Source: Gammaproteobacteria bacterium (lineage in GTDB: Bacteria > Pseudomonadota > Gammaproteobacteria > Steroidobacterales > Steroidobacteraceae). From it: 64,000 nt of DNA. The notes under the pieces are model-generated. The model made no database searches. It saw only the letters and a list, made by a program, of their open reading frames with translations, and was not told the origin of the DNA. The stretch is taken from positions 72,425 through 136,424 of the forward strand of contig VGUJ01000004.1 of the NCBI GenBank assembly GCA_016874235.1, given 5' to 3'. Positions 42,645-53,048 of the stretch are shown here, in pieces; position 1 is the stretch's first letter, and each line of letters begins with the position of its first letter. A program made the translations under genes and the position numbers.

Positions 42645-43246
42645 TGCAGGCGCTCCTCGATCATCTTCACGGCGCCGACGGTCATCAGCACCTTGTCGTA
42701 GCTCGCGAGCGCGAGCGGATTGAGCGCGGTGACCGGCAGCACGTCGACGTGCGGCAGGTTGCGCGCGGCCAGAAACAGTTTTTCGTCGATGGCCTCGACG
42801 ACGATGAGCACGTTGTCGAGCGACATCGACTTCAACTGTGCCGCCAGCAAACGCGTCTTCGGCGCCTCGAGACCGATGCCGTTCGTCACGACCAAACGGT
42901 CTTGGCGGACGAGCTCGGAGAGCATCGAGCGCAGCGCGCCGCGATACATCTTACGATTGACCTTTTGCTCGAAGCTGCGCGGCTTCGCGGCGAAGGCGCG
43001 ACCACCACCCACCCAAATCGGGCTGCGGATGGAGCCGGCACGAGCCTGACCGGAACCCTTCTGGCTCCAGGGCTTCTTGCCGCCGCCACTCACCTCGGCC
43101 TTGGTCTTCTGGGCTTTGGTGCCCGAACGACCGGCGTTGCGGTAAGCCGTAACGACCTGGTGGACCAGCGCTTCGTTGTATTCGGTGCCGAACGTGGCGT
43201 CCGACAGTTGCAGCTCATTGGAGCCGCCAGCGATCTTGATCTTCAT
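42641..43246 (-). CDS. rplD: 50S ribosomal protein L4
   Basis: The 201-residue protein starts [20 protein letters not shown] and contains the tunnel loop ([25 protein letters not shown]). In E. coli free L4 binds the S10 leader and represses transcription and translation of that operon. This matters here because the only leader-like structure lies upstream of rplC rather than rpsJ. The ATG at 43246 lies 17 bp after rplC. Confidence 0.97.
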   Translation of the reverse strand: MKIKIAGGSNELQLSDATFGTEYNEALVHQVVTAYRNAGRSGTKAQKTKAEVSGGGKKPWSQKGSGQARAGSIRSPIWVGGGRAFAAKPRSFEQKVNRKMYRGALRSMLSELVRQDRLVVTNGIGLEAPKTRLLAAQLKSMSLDNVLIVVEAIDEKLFLAARNLPHVDVLPVTALNPLALASYDKVLMTVGAVKMIEERLQ

Positions 43247-43263
43247 GACCTGTGCGCTCCCGA

Positions 43264-43977
43264 TCACTTCTTGGCAGGAGCCGCTTTAGCAGCGCCTGCG
43301 CCCTTGGTCGGAATGATTCGCTTGCGCTTGGCAAGACGGGCCGCCTTCACGGACGGACGTACCACGACCTGACCCCCCTCGGAGCCCGGAACGGCGCCGC
43401 GGATCAAGATCAGGTTGCGCTCGACATCGACCTCAACGACCTTGAGGTTCTCGATCGTGCGGCGGTCGACACCCATGTGGCCCGACATGCGCTTGCCCTG
43501 GAATACGCGGCCCGGCGTCTGACGCTGGCCGATGGATCCAGGCGTACGGTGAGACACGGACACACCGTGCGAGGCATGGTGACCGGCGAAGTTGTGACGC
43601 TTCATGGTGCCCGCGAAGCCCTTACCGATCGTCGTTCCGGTGACATCGACGACCTGGCCCGCTTGGAAGTGGTCCGCCTTGATCTCGGCGCCCACGGCGA
43701 GGCCTTCGCCCTCTTTGTCGACGAGGCGGAACTCGAGCAGCGCTTTGCCCGGCGCCGTGCCGGCCTTAGCGTAGTGCCCGGCTGCGGCTTTGCCGACGAG
43801 CTGGGGACGGCGACTGCCGTACGTGACTTGAACGGCGCGATAGCCGTCCTTTTCAAGGGATTTGACCTGGGTCACTCGGTTCGGAAGAACCTCAATGACG
43901 GTCACGGGGATGGATTCCCCCGCATCCGTGAACACACGGGTCATGCCGCACTTGCGGCCGACAAGACCGATTGCCAT
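43264..43977 (-). CDS. rplC: 50S ribosomal protein L3
   Basis: The 237-residue protein starts [20 protein letters not shown] and has the [17 protein letters not shown] segment with the Gln that PrmB methylates. It is longer than E. coli L3 (209) because of a basic Lys/Ala-rich C-terminal tail. It is the first gene after a 289-bp non-coding gap. An AGGAG element lies 9 bp upstream and touches the base of a hairpin, so translation could be controlled by RNA folding. Confidence 0.96.
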   Translation of the reverse strand: MAIGLVGRKCGMTRVFTDAGESIPVTVIEVLPNRVTQVKSLEKDGYRAVQVTYGSRRPQLVGKAAAGHYAKAGTAPGKALLEFRLVDKEGEGLAVGAEIKADHFQAGQVVDVTGTTIGKGFAGTMKRHNFAGHHASHGVSVSHRTPGSIGQRQTPGRVFQGKRMSGHMGVDRRTIENLKVVEVDVERNLILIRGAVPGSEGGQVVVRPSVKAARLAKRKRIIPTKGAGAAKAAPAKK

Positions 43978-44176
43978 GTACCTATCTCCTGCGCCTACTG
44001 CGATTGGCAGGCGCAACAAACCTGTTTTCGAACCGTTCGGATGAGGGAGACGACTGGAGGCACCGCAGCGGTGCGCCGCGGAGTGTCTCGAGTGGTCTTG
44101 GCGGCCAACCGCCAACCTCGCCCGATGCCCGCCGATTTTCGGCGGCCCGCCCCGGCAAAAGGTCCGGGGTCAAAAG
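43978..44176 (-). promoter_or_regulatory. Structured rplC leader RNA with five hairpins (candidate S10-type autoregulatory leader)
   Basis: Five hairpins follow one another between the predicted transcription start and rplC. H5 pairs CCCCGG with CCGGGG (44150-44169). H4 pairs CCGCCGA with TCGGCGG (44129-44145). H3 pairs TTGGCGG with CCGCCAA (44098-44115). H2 pairs GCACCG with CGGTGC (44060-44074). H1 pairs TGCGCCT with AGGCGCA (43990-44015). H1 touches the AGGAG ribosome-binding site of rplC. No U-tract follows any stem. The E. coli S10 leader is of similar size but precedes rpsJ. Confidence 0.7.
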
Positions 44177-44183
44177 GGCGCGC

Positions 44184-44212
44184 AGTGTAATTGGGGGGTC
44201 TGGGGTTTGCAA
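44184..44212 (-). promoter_or_regulatory. Internal promoter upstream of rplC
   Basis: Read on the minus strand, TTGCAA (44207-44212) and TACACT (44184-44189) are separated by 17 bp, matching 4 of 6 sigma-70 positions in each box. It lies within the 289-bp rpsJ-rplC gap. A CCCGGG-ATT-CCCGGG palindrome (44216-44230) sits just upstream. Confidence 0.6.
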
Positions 44213-44266
44213 GCGCCCGGGAATCCCGGGTCGCCTGCACCCAAATTGCCTTTTAGTCAGCGCCGA

Positions 44267-44578
44267 TCAGTTGAGCTTGATCTGGACGTCCACCCCGGCC
44301 GGCAGCTCGAGACGCATCAGCGCGTCCACGGTCTTGTCGGTCGGGTTCAGGATGTCCATCAGACGCTTGTGCGTCCGCAACTCGAACTGGTCGCGGGCGT
44401 CCTTGTCACCGTGCGGGCTGACCAGAAGCGTGTAGCGCTCCATCTTGGTCGGCAGCGGAACGGGACCACGGACCGTGGCGCCGGTGCGCTTCGCCGTTTC
44501 GACGATTTCGCGCGCGGAAGTGTCGATCAGACGATGGTCGAACGCCTTCAATCTGATGCGGATGTTCTGGTTGGCCAT
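44267..44578 (-). CDS. rpsJ: 30S ribosomal protein S10
   Basis: The 103-residue protein reads [20 protein letters not shown] and ends [12 protein letters not shown], identical in length to E. coli S10 (NusE, also an antitermination factor). It starts only 14 bp after tuf, so no S10 leader can precede it and it belongs to the str transcript here. Its usual partner rplC lies 289 bp further on behind a separate promoter. Confidence 0.97.
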   Translation of the reverse strand: MANQNIRIRLKAFDHRLIDTSAREIVETAKRTGATVRGPVPLPTKMERYTLLVSPHGDKDARDQFELRTHKRLMDILNPTDKTVDALMRLELPAGVDVQIKLN

Positions 44579-44592
44579 ATCGTATTGCCTTC

Positions 44593-45783
44593 TTATTTCA
44601 GGATCTTGGCGACGACGCCTGCACCGACCGTGCGACCGCCTTCGCGGATCGCAAAGCGCAGACCGTCTTCCATCGCGATCGGGGCGATCAGCTCGACCGT
44701 CATCTTGATGTTGTCTCCAGGCATCACCATCTCGGTGTTGCCCGGCAACTCGATCGTGCCGGTCACGTCCGTCGTGCGGAAGTAAAACTGCGGGCGATAA
44801 CCCTTGAAGAACGGCGTGTGACGGCCGCCTTCTTCCTTCGTCAGCACGTACACCTCACACTCGAACTTCGTGTGCGGCAGGATGCTGCCGGGCTTGGCCA
44901 GTACCTGACCACGCTCAACGTCCTCACGCTTCGTGCCACGCAGCAGCACGCCCACGTTGTCGCCCGCCTGGCCCTCATCGAGCAGCTTGCGGAACATCTC
45001 AACGCCCGTGCACGTCGTCTTCACCGTGTCCTTCAGACCGATGATCTCGACTTCTTCGTTCACCTTCACGATGCCGCGCTCAATGCGCCCCGTCACCACC
45101 GTGCCACGGCCCGAGATCGAGAACACGTCCTCAACCGGCATCAGGAACGGCTTGTCCACATCGCGCTTCGGTACCGGGATGTACTTGTCCATCTCCTCGA
45201 CGAGCTTGATCACCGCCGGCACGCCGATCGGGCTCGTGTCGCCCTCAAGCGCCTTCAGCGCCGAACCCACGATGATCGGGGTCGCATCGCCAGGGAACTT
45301 GTACGTGCTCAGAAGTTCACGCACTTCCATCTCAACGAGCTCAAGGAGCTCCTTGTCATCGACCATGTCCGCCTTGTTCATGAACACGACGATGTACGGC
45401 ACACCCACCTGACGGGCGAGCAAAATGTGCTCGCGCGTCTGCGGCATCGGGCCATCGGCCGCCGACACCACGAGAATCGCCCCGTCCATCTGCGCCGCAC
45501 CCGTGATCATGTTCTTCACGTAGTCCGCGTGCCCAGGGCAATCGACGTGCGCGTAGTGACGCTCCTTCGACTGGTACTCGACGTGCGCCGTCGAAATCGT
45601 GATGCCGCGCGCCTTCTCTTCAGGGGCCTTGTCGATCTGGTCGTACGCCTTGAACTCACCACCGTGCGTCTCGGCCATCACCTTCGTCAAGGCCGCAGTC
45701 AATGTCGTCTTGCCGTGGTCAACGTGACCAATCGTCCCAACGTTTACGTGCGGCTTACTGCGTTCGAATTTTTCCTTGGACAC
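44593..45783 (-). CDS. tuf: Elongation factor Tu
   Basis: The 396-residue protein begins [28 protein letters not shown]-type P-loop (GHVDHGKT), with DCPGH and NKAD GTPase motifs and the C terminus [12 protein letters not shown]. It delivers aminoacyl-tRNA to the ribosome. This copy lies 29 bp after fusA. Many gammaproteobacteria have a second copy, which would be outside this window. Confidence 0.98.
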   Translation of the reverse strand: MSKEKFERSKPHVNVGTIGHVDHGKTTLTAALTKVMAETHGGEFKAYDQIDKAPEEKARGITISTAHVEYQSKERHYAHVDCPGHADYVKNMITGAAQMDGAILVVSAADGPMPQTREHILLARQVGVPYIVVFMNKADMVDDKELLELVEMEVRELLSTYKFPGDATPIIVGSALKALEGDTSPIGVPAVIKLVEEMDKYIPVPKRDVDKPFLMPVEDVFSISGRGTVVTGRIERGIVKVNEEVEIIGLKDTVKTTCTGVEMFRKLLDEGQAGDNVGVLLRGTKREDVERGQVLAKPGSILPHTKFECEVYVLTKEEGGRHTPFFKGYRPQFYFRTTDVTGTIELPGNTEMVMPGDNIKMTVELIAPIAMEDGLRFAIREGGRTVGAGVVAKILK

Positions 45784-45812
45784 GTCTGTATCTCCTCAGA
45801 GGCAAAAAACGG

Positions 45813-47900
45813 TTAACGGTTGATAATGGACTCGGCGATGTTCGGCGGCACTTCCATGTACTTCTCGAATTCCATGGTGAAGGTCGCACGACCCTGACTC
45901 ATAGAACGCACCGACGTGGCGTACCCGAACATCTCGGAGAGCGGAACTTCTGCCAGGATCGACTTGCCCGAGGGCGAGTCTTCCATGCCAGTAATTTGAC
46001 CGCGTCGACGATTGAGATCGCCGATCACGTCGCCCGAATAATCTTCGGGCGTGACAACTTCAACTTTCATGATGGGCTCGAGGATGACGGGCTTCGCATT
46101 GCGAAACCCTTCCTTGAATCCGAGCGAGCCGGCGATCTTGAACGCCATCTCATTTGAATCGACATCGTGATACGAGCCATCGAACGCCGTCACTTTGACG
46201 TCGACCACGGGATACCCCGCGAGCACGCCCGTATCGACGGCTTCTTTGACGCCCTTGTCGATCGCCGGAATGAATTCGCGCGGGACCGAACCACCGACGA
46301 TGCCGTTGATGAACTCGTAACCCTTACCCGGTTCGTTGGGCTCGAGCTTGAGCCACACGTGGCCGTACTGACCGCGACCGCCGGACTGACGCACGAACTT
46401 GCCTTCGGACTCGACCTTGCCACGAATGGTCTCGCGGTAAGCGACCTGCGGCTTGCCGACGTTCGCATCGACCTTGAATTCGCGCTTCATGCGATCGACG
46501 ATGATTTCGAGATGCAGTTCACCCATGCCGGAGATGATGGTCTGGCCCGATTCCTGGTCGGTGTGCACGCGGAACGAAGGGTCTTCCTTCGCAAGCCGCT
46601 GCAACGCCAGTCCCATTTTTTCTTGGTCGGCCTTGGTTTTCGGCTCGACGGCGACCGAGATGACGGGGTTCGGGAACACCATCTTCTCGAGCGTGATGAC
46701 TTTCTTTTCGTCGCACAGGGTGTCACCCGTGGTGACATCTTTGAGACCCACCGCCGCCGCGATATCTCCTGCACGAACTTCCTTGATTTCACTGCGATCG
46801 GACGCGTGCATCTGCAGTAATCGACCGATGCGCTCATTCCGGCTCTTCGTCGGCACGTAGACCGAGTCGCCGGAGTTCAACACGCCCGAGTACACGCGGA
46901 AGAACGTCAGATTACCGACAAAAGGATCGTTCAAAATTTTGAAGGCCAACGCCGCGAACGGCGCCTCGTCTGAGGCCGGACGCATCGCCGGTTCGCCAGA
47001 GTCATCGAGCCCCTTCACGGCTGGCATGTGCACGGGGGAAGGCATGTATTCGACGACGGCGTCGAGAAGCGCCTGCACACCCTTGTTCTTGAACGCGGTG
47101 CCGCACATACACAGAACAATTTCGTTCCGCCACGCTCGCTCACGCAAACCAGCTTTGATGTCATCCTGCGAGAGCTCGGCACCCTCGAGGTATTTGTTCA
47201 TCAGCGATTCGTTGGCCTCGGCCGCTGCTTCGATCATCTGCGTACGCGCGACCTCCGCCTCGTCTTGTAACTCGGCCGGGATGTCGCGGTATTCGAAGTT
47301 CATGCCCTGCGTGGTGGCGTCCCAGTAGATCGCCTTCATCTTCAGGAGATCGATCACGCCTTCGAAGCTGTCTTCGGCACCGATCGGCAGCTGAATGGGC
47401 ACGGGGTTCCCGCGCAACCGCGTGCGGATCTGCTCGACGCAACGATTGAAGTTGGCGCCGGAGCGATCCATTTTGTTGACGAACGCGATACGGGGCACGC
47501 CATAACGATTCATCTGACGCCACACCGTTTCCGACTGCGGCTGTACGCCCGAGACTGCACAGAAGAGCGCGACAGCGGAGTCGAGAACACGGAGCGAACG
47601 CTCGACTTCGATGGTGAAGTCGACGTGCCCCGGCGTATCGATGATGTTGATGCGGTGCTCGGGGAGATCTTTGTTCATCCCCTTCCAGAAGCAGGTGGTC
47701 GCAGCAGAGGTGATCGTGATGCCACGCTCTTGCTCTTGCTCCATGTAATCCATGATGGCTGCGCCATCGTGGACCTCACCGATCTTATGAGAGACGCCCG
47801 TATAGAAAAGGATGCGCTCGGTCGTGGTGGTCTTGCCCGCATCGATGTGCGCAGAGATACCGATGTTTCGGTAGCGCTCGATGGGTGTGGTGCGGGCCAT
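45813..47900 (-). CDS. fusA: Elongation factor G
   Basis: The 695-residue protein has the P-loop [15 protein letters not shown], switch [15 protein letters not shown], and the domain IV region with [19 protein letters not shown] drives translocation and ribosome recycling. The length is close to E. coli EF-G (704). It lies 36 bp after rpsG. Confidence 0.98.
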   Translation of the reverse strand: MARTTPIERYRNIGISAHIDAGKTTTTERILFYTGVSHKIGEVHDGAAIMDYMEQEQERGITITSAATTCFWKGMNKDLPEHRINIIDTPGHVDFTIEVERSLRVLDSAVALFCAVSGVQPQSETVWRQMNRYGVPRIAFVNKMDRSGANFNRCVEQIRTRLRGNPVPIQLPIGAEDSFEGVIDLLKMKAIYWDATTQGMNFEYRDIPAELQDEAEVARTQMIEAAAEANESLMNKYLEGAELSQDDIKAGLRERAWRNEIVLCMCGTAFKNKGVQALLDAVVEYMPSPVHMPAVKGLDDSGEPAMRPASDEAPFAALAFKILNDPFVGNLTFFRVYSGVLNSGDSVYVPTKSRNERIGRLLQMHASDRSEIKEVRAGDIAAAVGLKDVTTGDTLCDEKKVITLEKMVFPNPVISVAVEPKTKADQEKMGLALQRLAKEDPSFRVHTDQESGQTIISGMGELHLEIIVDRMKREFKVDANVGKPQVAYRETIRGKVESEGKFVRQSGGRGQYGHVWLKLEPNEPGKGYEFINGIVGGSVPREFIPAIDKGVKEAVDTGVLAGYPVVDVKVTAFDGSYHDVDSNEMAFKIAGSLGFKEGFRNAKPVILEPIMKVEVVTPEDYSGDVIGDLNRRRGQITGMEDSPSGKSILAEVPLSEMFGYATSVRSMSQGRATFTMEFEKYMEVPPNIAESIINR

Positions 47901-47936
47901 AACCTGACGTGCCTTTTCTTCGGAAGAGTCCGACGA

Positions 47937-48428
<492 letters not shown>

Positions 48429-48806
48429 TTATTTTGCTTTGGCGCGCTTGGCGCCGTACTTGGAACGACCCTGCTTGCGGTCGTTGACGCCCGCACAGTC
48501 GAGGGTTCCGCGAACCGTGTGATAACGGACGCCCGGAAGGTCCTTCACACGACCACCGCGGATGAGCACCACTGAGTGCTCCTGCAGGTTGTGACCTTCG
48601 CCACCGATATACGAGGTGACCTCGAAACCGTTGACGAGGCGCACACGGCACACCTTACGGAGCGCCGAGTTGGGCTTCTTGGGGGTAGTGGTGTACACGC
48701 GAGTGCACACACCGCGCTTTTGAGGCGCAGCGCCGAGGGCCGGAACCTTCGTCTTTTCAGACGGCGTACGGCGCGGGGCGCGAATCAATTGACCTGTCGT
48801 GGCCAT
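48429..48806 (-). CDS. rpsL: 30S ribosomal protein S12
   Basis: The 125-residue protein has the segments [13 protein letters not shown] (the Lys-43 region) and [12 protein letters not shown] (the Lys-88 region and the Asp methylthiolated by RimO). Both are wild-type, so no classical streptomycin-resistance change is seen. It is the first gene of the str transcript, behind a long leader. Confidence 0.98.
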   Translation of the reverse strand: MATTGQLIRAPRRTPSEKTKVPALGAAPQKRGVCTRVYTTTPKKPNSALRKVCRVRLVNGFEVTSYIGGEGHNLQEHSVVLIRGGRVKDLPGVRYHTVRGTLDCAGVNDRKQGRSKYGAKRAKAK

Positions 48807-49046
48807 GCAGTCTCCAAATCTTCATCGTTTGAGAACCAAAAACGACCGGACAGGAGACATCGCTCGCAAGGTCCGCAAAAACATCCCGCGCGAACGCGAG
48901 AGAACCCGGACCTACGACCGACAGCTCGACGACCGGCTGCGGCGGACGACTTGCAGTGACAACCCGGGCCACCCTCTCTCGGGGGCGGCCCGGCGTCTGA
49001 GAAGTCGCTGTTTTTCGGGGACCCGACCACGGGACACCCGAGAAAG
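48807..49046 (-). promoter_or_regulatory. Long rpsL leader
   Basis: About 240 nt lie between the predicted start of transcription and rpsL. A 7-bp hairpin pairs CCGGGCC with GGCCCGG (48964-48993) with further pairing inside its loop. A small CGCG/CGCG hairpin occurs nearer the gene. No open frame in it looks genuine. It is the only sizeable untranslated region in the str operon. Confidence 0.5.
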
Positions 49047-49053
49047 GCCGCGG

Positions 49054-49082
49054 ATTCTAGGGAGCGGCTGGGGGGCTGTCAA
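49054..49082 (-). promoter_or_regulatory. Strong sigma-70 promoter of the str operon
   Basis: On the minus strand TTGACA (49077-49082) is a perfect -35, and TAGAAT (49054-49059) is a near-perfect -10 with a 17-bp spacer. It reads toward rpsL. Confidence 0.85.
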
Positions 49083-49118
49083 CACAAGGCCCGCCCACTC
49101 CGGCAGGCAAAAACCCGA

Positions 49119-49739
49119 TTAAAACCAATTGAAATTGAACGAAATGCTGACCCGTTCACCCCCGCCCGGGTTCGGCGGGACTTCGTGCCGTAACCAGCTC
49201 TCGAACAGCACGACCTGACCCGCCTTGGCGGGCACCGTATGCCACGGTCGCAGGGCTGCCGGCGCGGTCGCCTTGCGGGGTGGCGCCGCCATGAATCGAT
49301 CGAGCCTCGGGTCTTCGAACTTCAACCCGGACGAGCCCGCCGGAACGTGTACGTAATAGGTACCGCTGATCGTCGAGATCGGATGCAAATGCAGGCTATG
49401 AACCACGCCCTTCGGCATGATGTTGACCCAACAATCGGTCATCCCCAGGGTCCGACCCTTCAAATCCAGGGCTAGATCTGTCGTAAATTTCTTTAAATGT
49501 GGGGCTAAGTACCGTTCTAATGCTCCGAACGTCGGCGAAATTCGCTGAAGTTGGCATTGAGAACCATACGAGGTGTAACCCCCAGGATAGCGGGTCCGGG
49601 ACCACTGCCGACCAGCCCGATCATCCTCGCGTAACTGCATGGATTCCTTAAGAATTTGACGATTGAAAGCCCCCGATCGGCTCGTCAATAAGGGCGCCAC
49701 ATACACTTGGGTGGGGAAGAGTTGACGGGTCGGGCTCAT
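49119..49739 (-). CDS. Putative 2OG-Fe(II) oxygenase (TIGR02466-like)
   Basis: The 206-residue protein contains VHSLHLHPISTISGTYYVHVP, FEDPR and a late RHEVPPN...RVSISFNFNW segment. These are the HxH/D, second-His and Arg-Ser positions of a family of putative 2-oxoglutarate/iron oxygenases found in marine bacteria and phages. The substrate is unknown. It starts 4 bp after the SDR gene on the same strand, so the two may be one transcript. Confidence 0.75.
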   Translation of the reverse strand: MSPTRQLFPTQVYVAPLLTSRSGAFNRQILKESMQLREDDRAGRQWSRTRYPGGYTSYGSQCQLQRISPTFGALERYLAPHLKKFTTDLALDLKGRTLGMTDCWVNIMPKGVVHSLHLHPISTISGTYYVHVPAGSSGLKFEDPRLDRFMAAPPRKATAPAALRPWHTVPAKAGQVVLFESWLRHEVPPNPGGGERVSISFNFNWF

Positions 49740-49743
49740 GGAG

Positions 49744-50571
49744 TCAGCCCCTGGAACGCGGGGCGGCCGCGCCCTTCGAGGGTTCCGGACGGCCCTTGTA
49801 GACCCTCAATCCCGCCCAGCGCAGCAACCCGGGGAAGTGTCGGGCAATGAACACGATGACCTTGCCGTGTCCCGTCACCACAATTTCTGCCTTGCCCCGG
49901 TCGACCCCTCGGACGATTTCGCGGGCCGCTTTCTCGGTACTGACCCGCAGCCACGCGGGGATCGGGTCTTTGGCCCCCGTCTGGACCACGCCCTGATTAT
50001 TCGTTCGCCGGATGTCGGAATCGACGAATCCTGGCGACACCAAGGTCACTCGAATGCCCTCGGGAGCCAGGTCACCGTGCAGGGTTTCTGCCAGGGCACG
50101 CACCGCGAACTTGCTCATTGAGTACGCGGACATTCCGGCCGAGGCGGCATGCCCAGCGACCGAACCGACGAGCACCAGCTGGCCGCCGCGGGCGCGAAGC
50201 GCCGGAACGGTTTCCTTCACCGTTCGCAGGACGCCGAATACGTTGGTGTCGAATTGCCGCTGATAATCGTCGATCGATAGCTTTTGGACGTTGCCGGCGA
50301 CTCCGAAGCCTGCATTGGCGTAGACCACATCGAGACCAAAACCCCGGCTCGTGAGATCGTCGACGACTCTCGCCACATCGCCGTCTCGGGTGACATCACC
50401 CAGATGCACCGTCACCTCGGCACCCAGCGCCCGCAGCTCAGCGGCCAGAGATTCGAGCAGGTCGAGGCGGCGGGCGACCAGCGCGAGGCGATCACCCCGT
50501 CGGGCGTACTCTCGGGCGAGGCCGGCGCCAATCCCGGAGGATGCGCCGGTGATGAGGATCGTTTGAGTCAT
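49744..50571 (-). CDS. Short-chain dehydrogenase/reductase
   Basis: The 275-residue protein begins MTQTILITGASSGIGAGLA with the Rossmann TGxxxGxG motif. It has the NAG segment (VVYANAGFG) and the catalytic Ser and YxxxK (GSVAGHA, then YSMSK). A C-terminal hydrophobic segment (IVFIARHFPGLLRWAGLRVY) could associate with membrane. It resembles classical SDRs using NADP (Arg-rich after the second strand: ARRLD). The substrate is unknown. Confidence 0.88.
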   Translation of the reverse strand: MTQTILITGASSGIGAGLAREYARRGDRLALVARRLDLLESLAAELRALGAEVTVHLGDVTRDGDVARVVDDLTSRGFGLDVVYANAGFGVAGNVQKLSIDDYQRQFDTNVFGVLRTVKETVPALRARGGQLVLVGSVAGHAASAGMSAYSMSKFAVRALAETLHGDLAPEGIRVTLVSPGFVDSDIRRTNNQGVVQTGAKDPIPAWLRVSTEKAAREIVRGVDRGKAEIVVTGHGKVIVFIARHFPGLLRWAGLRVYKGRPEPSKGAAAPRSRG

Positions 50572-50703
50572 ACCGGAACGATACCCCATGTCGACGCGAC
50601 GGCGCCCCTGTTGACAGTCGTAGCCTGAGGAGGAAGATAGAACCCGACCGGTCCTGAGGGGCGACAAGTTCCGCGGATCGCCGGTCAACGGGGGTACAAA
50701 AAT
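50572..50703. promoter_or_regulatory. Divergent region SDR / FKBP
   Basis: The 132-bp gap should hold both promoters. TTGACA occurs on the plus strand at 50611-50616, but the expected -10 position reads AAGATA, which is poor. No Shine-Dalgarno sequence precedes the FKBP ATG at 50704. Confidence 0.3.
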
Positions 50704-51492
50704 ATGTTGAGCCGTCCGCCTATCGAGGACCGGAGCGGCGTGCCGCGAATATTCGCGACGCTCGCCGTAGTGTGGATTGCGCTATTCGTTTCTGCGGCAT
50801 TCGCCGGAACGTCAGCGACGAACGAACGGCGAGCCTCATCGCCCGAGCCCGTCTCGTCGTTATCAAACTCACCCGCACACGCTTCCGATCAACCTCCTTC
50901 CGCCGAAGCGCGCACGCTATACACGCTCGGACAACTCATCTCTCGCACACTCGACACCTTCGCGCTCTCACCTGATGAACTTCAATGGGTGAAGGCTGGA
51001 CTTGAAGATGGTGTGTTGAAGCGTGATCCGAGAGTCGATCTCGCGGCGGAAGCCGACGGTCTCCACAAAATGCAGGATGCGCGTCGCCTCGCTACCGTCG
51101 AGCGAGAGCGCGAAGCCGGGCTCGCGTTCATTGCCGCCATGGCCAACGCGCCCGGATCGAAACGCCACCCAAGCGGAATCGTGCTGCAGCCTTTGTTGTC
51201 GGGCGCGGGCGAGCAGCCCGACGCGAACGATCACGTGCGCGTGCACTACGAAGGTCGACTCATCGACGGCACGGTATTCGAAAGCTCGCGTACGCGCGGC
51301 ACTCCGGCGACCTTGCCGGTTCGTGGTGTGATTCCGTGCTGGAGCGAGGCGCTCCAGGCGATGCGTGTAGGCGATCGCAGTCGCGTGGTCTGTCCGGCCG
51401 AACTCGCTTATGGCGAGCGCGGGGCGCCGCCCGTGATCAAGCCCGGTGCGACACTCGTCTTCGATATCGAGTTACTCGGCGTCGTACGCTGA
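50704..51492 (+). CDS. Exported FKBP-type peptidyl-prolyl isomerase (FkpA/Mip-like)
   Basis: The 262-residue protein has an N-terminal hydrophobic segment (about residues 14-34) acting as a signal peptide. A Mip/FkpA-type helical N domain follows (about residues 70-140), and then an FKBP domain with VRVHYEGRLIDGTVFESS, VIPCWSEALQAMRVGDRSRVVCPAELAYGERG and TLVFDIELL. It should act in folding envelope proteins. Its last 85 bp overlap the convergent cytochrome gene. Confidence 0.9.
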   Translation: MLSRPPIEDRSGVPRIFATLAVVWIALFVSAAFAGTSATNERRASSPEPVSSLSNSPAHASDQPPSAEARTLYTLGQLISRTLDTFALSPDELQWVKAGLEDGVLKRDPRVDLAAEADGLHKMQDARRLATVEREREAGLAFIAAMANAPGSKRHPSGIVLQPLLSGAGEQPDANDHVRVHYEGRLIDGTVFESSRTRGTPATLPVRGVIPCWSEALQAMRVGDRSRVVCPAELAYGERGAPPVIKPGATLVFDIELLGVVR

Positions 51493-51782
51493 CCGAGGTC
51501 GGTTCGCGCAGGGCCGTACTGCCGCACCAGATAATCGACGATGACTTTCGCATCTTCGTCGGACATCGGCGCCTTGTAGGCGTTACGCATCTTCGTCACC
51601 TGACTTTCCCAGAGCGCACGCGTTCCGAAGCGCGCGTGCATTTCGATGTAGTCCACGCTGTGGCAGGAACTACAGCGGGCGATGAAGAGTTCTCGGCCTT
51701 CGCCCAAAGCAGCCTCGGGTTCCGCTCGAGCTACACCGGAGAGTACGAGTAATAGCGTGATGGTCCAAAAAATTCGGCTCAT
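51408..51782 (-). CDS. sorB: Periplasmic c-type cytochrome (SorB-like)
   Basis: The 124-residue protein has a signal peptide ending near ARA, one heme-binding CxxCH (CSSCHSVDYIEMH) and a late Met in the segment KAPMSDEDAKVIVDYL that may be the axial ligand. It overlaps the sulfite dehydrogenase gene by 4 bp, matching SorAB, where SorB is the electron acceptor. The last ~28 residues are encoded antisense to the end of the FKBP gene and look like a random extension. Confidence 0.82.
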   Translation of the reverse strand: MSRIFWTITLLLVLSGVARAEPEAALGEGRELFIARCSSCHSVDYIEMHARFGTRALWESQVTKMRNAYKAPMSDEDAKVIVDYLVRQYGPARTDLGQRTTPSNSISKTSVAPGLITGGAPRSP

Positions 51783-52975
51783 GCGACCACCCTCACCGGT
51801 ACACGGTGGAACGCGTTGTGTTGATAACCAGAAGGATTCGGTATCGATTTTTCAACTTGAACTTGTCCGGCACGGTTCGCGGCACGAGCCCAAACTTCAT
51901 ACTGCCCCGACGCCAGTGCCGGCCAATTTGCACGCCAGGGTCTGAATGAATAAGGCCCGAGATCTTCGCCGAGCTCGCAACGACGCCAGGTGGCACCCGA
52001 ATCGAACGACACCTCCACGCGATCGATGCCGAGACCCGAATCCCAGGCGATGCCGCGCAACTCTGATCGACCTGCGATCAAACTGCCATCCGACTCCATC
52101 GACGTAATCAAAGAATTGACGGCGATCTCGGTGACTGGCGTTCGCTCGCCCGACTCCTGCGATGGGAATCTCGACACCAGCGGGAACATGGATCTCGGCA
52201 TGCGATATGCCGTCGACATCCAGAAGTTTTTCTCAGGCGAATCGAGCGCGATGATTTTGTTGAGATGCTTGATCCAGTAGGTGGCGGTCCAGCCCGGCAC
52301 GACAAGCCGAAGCGGGAAACCATTGAGTTCAGGAAGCGGCTCCCCGTTCATCTCGAACGCGAGCAGCGTATCGGGATGCAACGCTTTTGAGATCGGCAAC
52401 GACTTGATGAAGTCGGGCGTGGCCTCAAGCGGTGCCGCATCGGCCGCGTCGAAGGCGATCTCGAGGGCAGAGCTCTTGAGACCGGCCCGCGCGAGCACAT
52501 CGGCCAGTCTCACGCCCCGCCATCGCGCATTACCCATCGCGCCGTATCCCCACTGAAGGCCTGCGACGGGTGGATCGAACAAACCGCGGCGATTGCCCGA
52601 GCACTGGCAGACCGCGACGACCTCGACCACGGGGAAGTCACGCCGTAAATCTTCGAGCGAAAGAATGAGGGGTCGCTCCACCGAGCCGCCGATGTCGAGA
52701 CGGAAGTCCGGAGCGCTGACGGAGGGAATGACGGCGTGGTGATACCGAACGAAGAACGCATTGTTTGGCGTCAGCGTGTCACGGAAGTATCGAATCGGCG
52801 TCTCGTAGTTGGGCGGGCGATGAGTCAATCGATGAAGCGCCACTTTGCCGGGTAACCCGGCCACCACCTCGCGGGCGACCGCGATGGCCGAACCCGCGAT
52901 TGATCCGATCGCGGCGCCGATCGTGGCGGATATCAGCCCGAGAAGGGTCTGCCTACGGTTGAATTCCATCGTCAT
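51779..52975 (-). CDS. sorA: Sulfite dehydrogenase molybdopterin subunit (SorA-like)
   Basis: The 398-residue protein has a twin-arginine-like start (MEFNRRQTLLGL), so it is probably exported folded. The molybdenum-ligand segment is CQCSGNRRG (Cys125 in this frame). A Mo-co dimerisation domain lies at the C terminus (from about residue 275). The family oxidises sulfite to sulfate in the periplasm. The adjacent cytochrome c gene supports the SorAB type. Other members of the sulfite-oxidase fold cannot be excluded without substrate residues. Confidence 0.85.
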   Translation of the reverse strand: MTMEFNRRQTLLGLISATIGAAIGSIAGSAIAVAREVVAGLPGKVALHRLTHRPPNYETPIRYFRDTLTPNNAFFVRYHHAVIPSVSAPDFRLDIGGSVERPLILSLEDLRRDFPVVEVVAVCQCSGNRRGLFDPPVAGLQWGYGAMGNARWRGVRLADVLARAGLKSSALEIAFDAADAAPLEATPDFIKSLPISKALHPDTLLAFEMNGEPLPELNGFPLRLVVPGWTATYWIKHLNKIIALDSPEKNFWMSTAYRMPRSMFPLVSRFPSQESGERTPVTEIAVNSLITSMESDGSLIAGRSELRGIAWDSGLGIDRVEVSFDSGATWRRCELGEDLGPYSFRPWRANWPALASGQYEVWARAANRAGQVQVEKSIPNPSGYQHNAFHRVPVRVVA

Positions 52976-53048
52976 GCCTCACCCCCATGAGGACCGAAGC
53001 ATGCCAGAATTGCGGCCATCCACGCAGTGCTCCCCTCGGAGGAACGAC

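Noticed and set aside
44818-45816. A 332-codon plus-strand frame opposite tuf
   Set aside because: Arg/His/Leu-rich shadow of tuf with no family match.
50611-50640. TTGACA as part of an FKBP promoter
   Set aside because: The hexamer is perfect, but no acceptable -10 box follows at 16-18 bp, so it was not called as a promoter.
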